In this document: positions 49,817 to 57,016 of the stretch, piece after piece
Layout: the number at the start of each line of letters is the position of its first letter
Position numbering within the stretch: position 1 is the stretch's first letter
Origin: Porogramme epimiltina
Taxonomy: Eukaryota; Basidiomycota; Agaricomycetes; Polyporales; Polyporaceae
Length of the DNA: 57,016 nucleotides
NCBI GenBank assembly: GCA_900155495.1
Contig: FTLJ01000502.1
Span: forward strand, 1-57,016
Direction: 5' to 3'
Notes under the pieces: generated by a model
Databases searched by the model: none
What the model was told of the DNA's origin: nothing
What the model saw: only the letters and a program-made list of their open reading frames with translations
Made by a program: the position numbers and the translations under genes

Positions 49817-51663
49817 TCAAGCCGCGGCAAAGATCTCTGAGGCCGAAGGGCGTGATCCTAGAGTCGCCTTGCGGGCGGGTGCAACCCCCTTCCCTTCGGC
49901 CGCGGCGGTGTTCCCGTTCCCATTAATGGAAAACGACTCGATGGCGGCGGCGACGCCCTCGACAGCCTCTTTGACGGCCGTCTTGTACGCCTCATTATCT
50001 TGTATAACGAAAGGGCAACCGGTCGGGGGGAGAGGCCCGACCTGTTACCAATCCTTGGTGAGTGTGATGGAATGAAGAGGGGCTAGACTACTAACACGGC
50101 AGCTATACCACTCGCGCGAAGCAGGGTTGATGTCGATGTACACATCATACGGGCTGAGAAGGCAGCGGCCCGAAATCTCGGTGATTTTGGCCCCGGATCC
50201 GATTAACTCGTTCAACATGGCCTCCACATTGCTGCAGCTCATGTACCGAGGAAGCGTAAGCTGGACGTCGCCTGAGTAGGAGGTACAACCCTGTGGGAAG
50301 AAATGGCATGGTGAGCGTACTGCTGAACGAGAGAAGGGAAGGCGCGTACATAGTCCACAATGTCGACCGTGAAGCCCCGGGGTCCAAGAGTTTCGGAGAT
50401 GACGCGGAGGGCAGCGGAAATGTTAATGCACGTGTTGAAGCACACAGTGGCATTTAGGACGCGCGCCTAAGCAGACCTACTGTTAACGACACGAATCTCA
50501 GCCGACTATCATAGAGACTTACAAGGGCAACATAACCACAGTCAGCTTCCGATGGGATGTTCATCAAGCTGTGGTCCATGGCGACGTCGTATTCGCCAGT
50601 GATGGGATTGTAGGTAACACTGAGGGTGAGGTCTGCCGTGGTGGGGTCTAGCGTCCGGAGGTCACTCGACCACCGCTTCGCAGACGTAGGAAGCAGCGAC
50701 GACAGCCGCTGGCCTTCCACATACTCCTTCTCGTCAATCTCCGCAGTCTTGAAGATGTAGACATTCATGGTGGGCGAGAAGCTTGCCGTCACCGACTTCT
50801 GGTCGCTGGAGGAGTGGGGGTGGAGATGAGCGACGAGGGCGATAAAAACCAAAGCGGAGAAAGCTCACACGACGTTCTCGTATACAATCGCGTTCTCCAT
50901 CTTCTTCATTCCTTCCAGGTTGACGACGAAGCCTGTGGAACAACATGAGAGGATGGCTTGGGGAGACTTAAGTAAAGCACGGAGCACGGACCGTAGCCAA
51001 TGTTGGTCTCTGAACCCGTCCTGTTGCGAGCGACGGGGCCAGGGGAGCCCGTAATCGGCGTCGGGTCTGTCCAGTAGTAAACTCCGTTGGGGAGCTTCTG
51101 CAGAGATGTCTCCTCCCCATCCTAGAGGAGAGTGAATGAGTTCACTGGGGACCTTCACGACAACACGGCATGACACGGGCTCACCTTGATGGGACGATAG
51201 ACTAACTTCGGGTCGCTGAAGGCGGAGAAGGCGTAACTGCAGTGACGCTAGTGTCAACGAACGGGAGATTTTTTGGATGAGAGAGACCTACTTGGAGCTC
51301 CAAGTGAAAGAGGCCATGCTCTGCGCTGTGGCATTTGAAGGTCGTCAGCCTCAGCGGAAGGAGCGTCGCGAACAAGTAGCGAATATTACCTCCGGTGGGC
51401 TTCCACGAGCCGACCCTTGAGAAAGGAAGGGATTATCAGCATATGCGAGAACGGCGCGCTGCACGCAAAGGACTTACCGCCAGACGATGGGTTCGAATTT
51501 ATCGTAGTATATGCCGAAGGGCTCGAGGAGGACGACGATGGTAATGGCAGTCGAGTTGAGCTGACCTTTGCTATGATGGAAGGGTGGTGAGTGAGGGCCA
51601 TAATGGAGACATTATAAGGGGATAATCTAACGTATGGATAGTAATAGTCTTGTTGGTGGCCAT
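49817..51663 (-). CDS. Unrecognised basidiomycete family, member P1
   Basis: Function unknown. Eleven exons: 51663-51632, 51570-51478, 51415-51390, 51325-51292, 51236-51185, 51121-50992, 50932-50869, 50805-50523, 50466-50350, 50290-50096, 50041-49817; 416 aa. N-terminal part (residues 1 to about 150) is beta-rich looking: MATNKTITIHTK, STAITIVVLLEPFG, VWRVGSWKPTG, FTWSS, YWTDPTPITG. A shared middle block follows: DQKSVTASFSPTMNVYIFK, EGQRLSSLLP, WSSDLRTLDPTTADLTL. The C-terminal half has LNATVCFNTC, GFTVDIVDY, KITEISGR and DINPASREWYSC, then a low-complexity Gly/Asn/Ala tail ending SASEIFAAA. No signal peptide, membrane segment or catalytic motif seen. Exons 3 (26 nt) and 4 (34 nt) are tiny. 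Its paralogues are P2 and P3. Confidence 0.8.
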
Positions 51664-52215
51664 TTCGGTGACAGGCGCAAGTAGACCAGGAGCTGAAGGC
51701 TGAAGGCTGGGTGGAGTGCTGAGGGTCAAGAGAGGGTAGGAGAGCTGTGGTTTCTTTCCTGGCTCATCCATCGCTACTGTGTCCGACCTTTTATGGTCGC
51801 CACATCTGCCAACGACAGCGACGAGCTCATGAGCGAACGACAGCGGCGTGAAGAGATGAGAAGTTTTACAAGGTTAGCGTCCGGAGAGATTGGAGTCCCG
51901 GGTCTCCGGTCGACATTGTTCAGTTCATGATATCGGTGGTGCAGTTGACATCGAATGGTCTGTGTGAGAACTTGAGCTGCGTGGTGACCCGCCATTGGAA
52001 TGTCGGATGCAGAACACAGCGAGTCGAGGGCCAGTTTGGTACGTCATTCTGTCATAGGGCCATAGTAATGCAGGTCAGAACGACGCGACAGGAAGGAGGG
52101 TCGAACCGCGGGTTCAAGTGCTCCCGGCACTGGTCCCCTATGACGCATCCCGTACAGAGTAAATTCCTGCCGCTACTGAGCCATTCGCACTTTGGCCGCA
52201 GTCATCGGGCGTAGG
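51664..52215. repeat. Inverted repeat, left arm
   Basis: From the P1 start codon outwards this 552-bp arm is the reverse complement of 52651-53196 with scattered mismatches. Landmarks are the segment beside 51781 (gtccgaccttttatggtcgc), gactccaatctctccgg in both arms near the centre, and gaatgtcggatgcagaacac. The most variable part is 51927-51985. Confidence 0.9.
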
Positions 52216-52650
52216 CTTGCATTGCCGTTGAAGACGAAGGTTTGATCCGCTGACAACGCCCCAGGAATGGAAGTGGTCACGTTGTCTACCGTCGCGCTGG
52301 CTCTACGACTCGAAGTTTGCCACTGCCCTCACAACCACCGTGACCGTGCTCCACTGCAGGATCGAGGACTAGCGATACCCCATTTTGAGTACATGGCCAC
52401 TGCTCCACAGGAATGTCGGCGGCGGTCGCTCTTTATTACCGTCCATCAGACACCGTGCTGATATTGTTGCCCCACAGTGTTCATTTTGCTTGAGGCCCAC
52501 GCACGACTCGATCATGGGGGCCCGATTCGTCCAAGTTATGAAGGCACCATTTAACGCCTCCAACTACACCGGAAATAACACATCGCACTGTGAGGCAGAT
52601 TCCTGGATTACTGGTAAGCACACCTTGTCAAACCCTACCGGAGATACCGA
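52216..52650. other. Spacer of the inverted repeat
   Basis: About 435 bp not shared between arms. A 111-codon plus-strand frame from 52385 runs into the right arm (to 52720). It has no recognised motif, so I do not annotate it as a gene. Confidence 0.6.
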
Positions 52651-53196
52651 CCTACGCCCGATGGCCACAGATGCCAGCTCAGTAGCGGCAGTAATTTACT
52701 CTGTACGGAATGCGTCATAGGGGACCAGTGCCGGGAGCACTTGGACCCGCGATTCGACCCTCCTTCCTGTCGCGTCGTTCTGACCTGCATTACTATGGCC
52801 CTATGACAGAATGACGTACCAAACTGGCCCTCGACTCGCTGTGTTCTGCATCCGACATTCCAATGGCGGGTCGCCATACCGCTCAAGCTCTCACACCGAC
52901 CATTCGCTGTCAGACCGCACCCTTGATCTCATGGACTGAACAATGTCGACCGGAGACCCGGGACTCCAATCTCTCCGGATGCTAACCTTGTAAAACTTCT
53001 CATCTCTTCACGCCGCTGTCGTTCGCTCATGAGCTCGTCGCTGTCGTTGGCAGATGTGGCGACCATAAAAGGTCGGACACAGTAGCGATGGATGAGCCAG
53101 GAAAGAAACCACAGCTCTCCTACCCTCTCTTGACCCTCAGCACTCCACCCAGCCGCCTCTAGTCTTCAGCTTTCAGCTCTCACTCTTCCAATCGAA
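52651..53196. repeat. Inverted repeat, right arm
   Basis: The mate of 51664-52215; it ends at the P2 start codon. Because homology continues into both coding regions, the repeat arms are the promoters of two divergently placed paralogues. Confidence 0.9.
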
Positions 53197-55022
53197 ATGG
53201 CCACCACCAAGACTATTACCATTCAGACGTTAGACTATGCCTCTACCTTCTTTGTCTCCCTCGCTCACGACTCTTCTGTCACAGCGATGGTCAGCTCAAC
53301 TCGACTGCTATCACTGTCGTCGTCCTCTTCGAGCCCGTTGGCGCGTACAAGACCTTTGACCCCATCATCTGGAAGTAAGTGTTTTGCGTGCGGCGCGCCG
53401 TTCTCGCAGATGCTGATCACCCCTTCCTTTCTCAAGGGTCGGCTCGTGGCGGCCCACCGGAGGTGATACTTTCTCGTTCTCAAGCGGCACGTTCGTTGAC
53501 AACCTTCAAACGCCACAGAACAGAGCATGAACGCTTTCACTTGGACCTCCAAGTAAGTCCCCTCCAGTAGTTCTCCTGTTCACTGACCTTAGCGCCGCTG
53601 CAGTTACGCCTTCTCCGCATTGAGCGACCCGGAGCAAGCCCACTGTTCCATCAAGGTGCATTCGCGTCACGCCGTGTTGCCATGATAACCCCAGTGCACT
53701 CATTCCCTCTTCTCTAGAATGGGCAGCAGACGTCTCTGCAAAAAGATCCTTACGAGGCGTACGACTGGACCGATCCGAAGCCGATCCCGGGCCACCCCGG
53801 CTCTCCCCCTGTCGCCTCAAACATGACGGGTTCAAAGACCAACATCAGCTTCGGTCCGTGCTTCGTCCTTGACTTACGTACCCCCAGGCTCTCCTCTCAC
53901 GTTTTCCCACAGGTTTCACCGTTGTCGACCCGAGCACGGACGAGCAAGCGATGGAGAACGCAATTGTCTACGAGAACGTCGCGTGAGCTTTCTCCTTCGC
54001 TTTGTTTTTTATCGCCCTCGCCCTCGTCGCTCATCTTCACCCCCACCCCTCCAGCGACCAGAAGTCGGTGACGGCAAGCTTCTCGCCCACCATGAATGTC
54101 TACATCTTCAAGACTGCTGACCTCGACAAGGTGTACGAAGAGGGCCAGCGGCTGTCCTCGCCGCTCCCTGCGTCTGCGAAGCGTTGGTCGAAGGACCTCA
54201 GGACGCTGGACCCCACCACGGAGGACCTCACCCTCGTTGTTGCCTACAACCCCGACCCCGACGCTCTTGAGTATGAAGTCACCCAGAACGACCTCTCCAG
54301 TTTCTCAGCCTTCCAGGATCCATCGACTGCCTTTATCGCTAGCGGCCTTGTTGTGAACCCGGGAAAGGTTCGCATTTCACAAATATAAGTATTGGGCATT
54401 GTTTGACTTGTTACATAGCGACAGTTCAACGCTACCATAGACATCCCAAACTTCAGTAGCGAGATAAGCTGCCTTCCTATCATCATTAGGAAACTGAAAT
54501 GCAAGGGCTATGACGTCTCTTGCACCCTTCCAGTAAGCCCGAAAATGCATGTCTTTGTCGCGCCTTAATAGGTCCTCGCAGGTAGTCGGCGGCATCACGG
54601 TGAAGTTTGAGCTCGGCATTCCTTTCAGTAGCTCTCTCTCTCAGGCCGAAAAGGACCTCAAGGACGCATTTTGTCAGTCAGGTGTAACAAGATTCGCGAT
54701 CACTCGCCGTAGCGGTCAAATTCTCAAGTACTCCATTGGTGTCAACCGTGGTTGGGGCAACGTCAGCCCCGCCTCCGAAGACTGGAATATGGACGGCAAC
54801 GTAAGTAAATGATGTCGTTTTCGGCTTCACAACTACCGGTTCTGCGGCTTATGGGTTGGTGTTACATAGGGACGGCCTTGCGGGACAGCCAAGGAAGAAA
54901 ATTTTGCCAGCCCAGCCGTGGCCAGGATGACTTTCCTTGGGACTGATCCCAGCGCTGCGCCTGCTGCCCCCGCCAACGGCACTGGCAAGAGCTCAATCCG
55001 AAAGAAGAAGGTCATCATGTAA
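53197..55022 (+). CDS. Unrecognised basidiomycete family, member P2
   Basis: Function unknown. Eleven exons: 53197-53228, 53285-53374, 53437-53462, 53519-53552, 53604-53655, 53718-53853, 53913-53982, 54055-54367, 54419-54532, 54582-54800, 54870-55022; 412 aa. Exons 1-8 match P1 in phase and nearly in length, with the same blocks (STAITVVVLFEPVG, FTWTS, YDWTDPKPIPG, ASFSPTMNVYIFKTADL, EGQRLSSPLP, SKDLRTLDPTTEDLTL). After about residue 245 it departs: FNATIDIPNF, LKCKGYDVSCTLP and GGITVKFELGIPFSSSLSQ keep the outline of P1 (FNTC, GFTVDIV, GDVQLTLPRYMSC), but identity is low, and it ends with a basic tail SSIRKKKVIM in place of the Gly/Asn tail. No signal peptide. Transcribed away from P1 across the inverted repeat. 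Confidence 0.8.
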
Positions 55023-55437
55023 TGATTATCGCGTACAATTAGTCTGAGCACTGCTCGCGAGTTTCTTCATGAGACTCGAGATTTCTTGTAGTTTCACCAT
55101 AACCTGTAGTAGTTGATGAAGATATAACACGGTTGTGGGCACTGACCACTTCCTGCTTGACGTCAACTCCGGCGGTGGGTCTTGCTCTAATGCTAACGAG
55201 AACAGTGTCAATTGGGCGTTTAATCATTATGTGGTATGGCGGTGCCGAAGACAAGGGCTGGACTGAGTGGGTCATGGTGATGGAATATCGCCTCGAACAT
55301 TGGTATCAAGGATGGCACACAAATACTGGGTTTATTAATCACGAGAAAGTGGGAGGGTACATTCGAGCAAGAATTATTGAGTTTGAAACCTGGTTGGCAT
55401 GCGCTGCGAGCACCAAAATTGGCTAGCAATGCATTCT
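55023..55437. other. Intergenic between convergent P2 and P3
   Basis: No gene recognised. The right half resembles the downstream flank of P1. Confidence 0.55.
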
Positions 55438-57016
55438 TCAGGCCGATGCAAAGATCTCAGAAGCAGCAGGGCGGGATCCCAAGGTCGCCTTGCGTGCAGG
55501 CATGACCCTAGCGTTGCCGTTCCCGTTAACTGGGGCAGCGTTCCCGTTCCCGTTGAGGGAAAGCGACTCGGTGGCGGCCACGACGCCCTCTACGGCGTCC
55601 TTGACGGCCTTCTTATATTCCTCGTCATCTTGGACGACGAAATCGCAACCGGTGCGAGGGAGGGGCTGGACCTATTGCAGATGCAGTGTGAATACAAGGG
55701 AGAGGAGAAGGGACAAGCCACTAACCCAGCAGTCATACCACTCGCGCGAGGCGGGGTTGATGTCGACGTACACGTTGTCCTTGCTGATGAGGTAACGGCC
55801 GGAAATCTCAGTGATCTTGGAGCCGGGGAATCCGATCGTGTTGTTCAACATGAACTCCGCATCGTTGCAGCTCATAGAGCGGGGAAGTGTAAGCTGGACT
55901 TCGCCTGAGTACGAGCCACAACCCTGGGGGAAGAAAGAAAAGTGTAAGCGCACTTCTGGGTGAGAAGGAGGGCAGGTAAATGCCCATACGTGATCAACTA
56001 TGTCGACGGTGAAACCTTGGCGACCGAGGGACTCGGAGACGGCGCGAAGGGCAGAAGAGACATCAGTGCACTTGTCGAAGCACACAGTGGCATTTAGGAC
56101 TCGTGCCTAAGTGCATTAATTGTTAACAACGCATGGAACGTAGCCGGTTGTCATGAGGGGCTCACAAGGGCGGGGTAACCGCATTGGGCTTCGGACAGGG
56201 AGAGGCCCTCAGCGCCAAAGCCGTCATCCTGGGTGACGTCGTACTTGCGAGTGATGGGGTTGTAGGCAACACCGAGCGTGAGGTCCGCAGTGGTGGGGTC
56301 CAGCGTACGGAGGTCCTTCGACCAACGCTTCGCAGAAGCAGGAAGCGGCGACGACAGCCGCTGGCCCTCTTCATACGAGCTGACGAGGTCAGCGGTCTTG
56401 AAGATGTAGACACTGAGCGAGGGCGAGAAGCTCGCAGTCACCGATTTCTGGTCGCTGGAGGGGTGGCGAGCGGTGAGCGTCGAGTACGAGGGTCGGACAC
56501 AGATACGACCTAGGGGAGAACTCACGCGACGTTCTCGTAGACGATCACGTTCTCCATCACCTGCTGGATCGACCCCGGGTTGACGATGAAGCCTGTGGCG
56601 GAATGTGAGCAGGGAGCTGAGAAAGAGGTAAATGAAGCACGAAGCACGAACCGAAGCCGATGTTGGTCTTCCACCCCGTCATGTTCCACGCGACAGGGTT
56701 GGAACCAGGGTGGCCGGCAATCGGCGTCGGGTCGGTCCAGTAGTAGACGCTGTTAGGGTCCTTCTGGAGAGACGTCTGCTGCCCGTTCTAGAAAAGATTG
56801 GACGAAGAAATGAGTGTGCTGAGATCACTCGCGGAAAGACGACGCGACGCGGACGCGGATGCGGACGTACCTTGATGGGGCGATCGACGTCCTCCGGGTC
56901 GCTCAATGCGGAGAAAGCGTAGCTACAAGGGCGGCGCGAGGGTCAGTAAACGGAGTGCTTATTGGAACGGAGGACCGACTTGGAAGTCCAGGTGAAAGGC
57001 TCCATGCTTTGCTCTG
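55438..57016 (-). CDS. Unrecognised basidiomycete family, member P3 (5' end outside window)
   Basis: Function unknown. Exons 4-11 of the family plan are present (exon 4 from 57016 to 56980, then 56922-56871, 56787-56652, 56592-56526, 56454-56166, 56106-55990, about 55923-55726, about 55672-55438); exons 1-3 lie beyond the window. P3 is clearly the sister of P1: same C-terminal half (LNATVCFDKC, GFTVDIVDH, KITEISGRYL, DINPASREWYDC), same final-exon layout and the tail ATLGSRPAASEIFASA. It lacks the P2-type ending. The Asn/Gly tail is longer than in P1. Homology with P1 continues into the 3' flank, and stop-to-stop spacing is about 5.6 kb. Confidence 0.78.

Noticed and set aside
51664..53196. 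Inverted repeat interpreted as a transposon (TIR element or MITE)
   Set aside because: No transposase and no target-site duplication seen, and the arms continue into homologous coding exons on both sides, so gene-level inverted duplication explains it better.

Overview
The window is nuclear DNA from a basidiomycete fungus, most likely an Agaricomycete (Polyporales-like is a guess from gene content only). The evidence is intron-dense genes (I model about 139 introns, mostly 50-70 nt with GT..AG ends and CTNAY-type branch sites), very small exons, genes on both strands with short spacers, and fungus-specific families (HET domain, Rua1-type zinc factor, Mid1, polyporopepsin-like proteases). Exon chains were assembled by eye. 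Nearly every model was checked by reading-frame continuity and a total CDS length divisible by three.

Layout: 1-8 kb holds two short-chain dehydrogenases (SDR-A minus, SDR-B plus) around a HET-domain gene. 8-16 kb holds a Rua1-like transcription factor, divergent from a p24/TMED cargo receptor, followed by a bifunctional lysine-ketoglutarate reductase/saccharopine dehydrogenase. 16-20 kb has two head-to-head F-box genes. 20-24 kb has an intact secreted aspartic protease and a broken second copy. 24-31.5 kb holds the peroxisomal AAA ATPase PEX1 and a PTC7-like mitochondrial PP2C phosphatase. 32-40 kb is a tandem cluster of four more SDRs (C, D, E, F), all minus strand. 41-49 kb holds urate oxidase, an orphan 402-aa protein, an aldehyde dehydrogenase and, divergent from it, the Mid1 calcium-channel subunit. 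49.8-57 kb is a cluster of three genes of an unrecognised family (here P1, P2, P3). P1 and P2 diverge from a 1.5-kb inverted repeat, and P3 runs off the window.

The housekeeping genes (TMED, LKR/SDH, PEX1, PTC7, uricase, ALDH, MID1) show no obvious pathway grouping. The accessory content is of two kinds: (i) six SDR paralogues sharing one seven-exon plan with a 21-nt second exon, two of which also share a GC-AG intron at the same site; (ii) the P1-P3 family with its palindromic divergent promoter region. The P family is the best candidate for undescribed biology. I can describe its gene structure and conservation but not its function.
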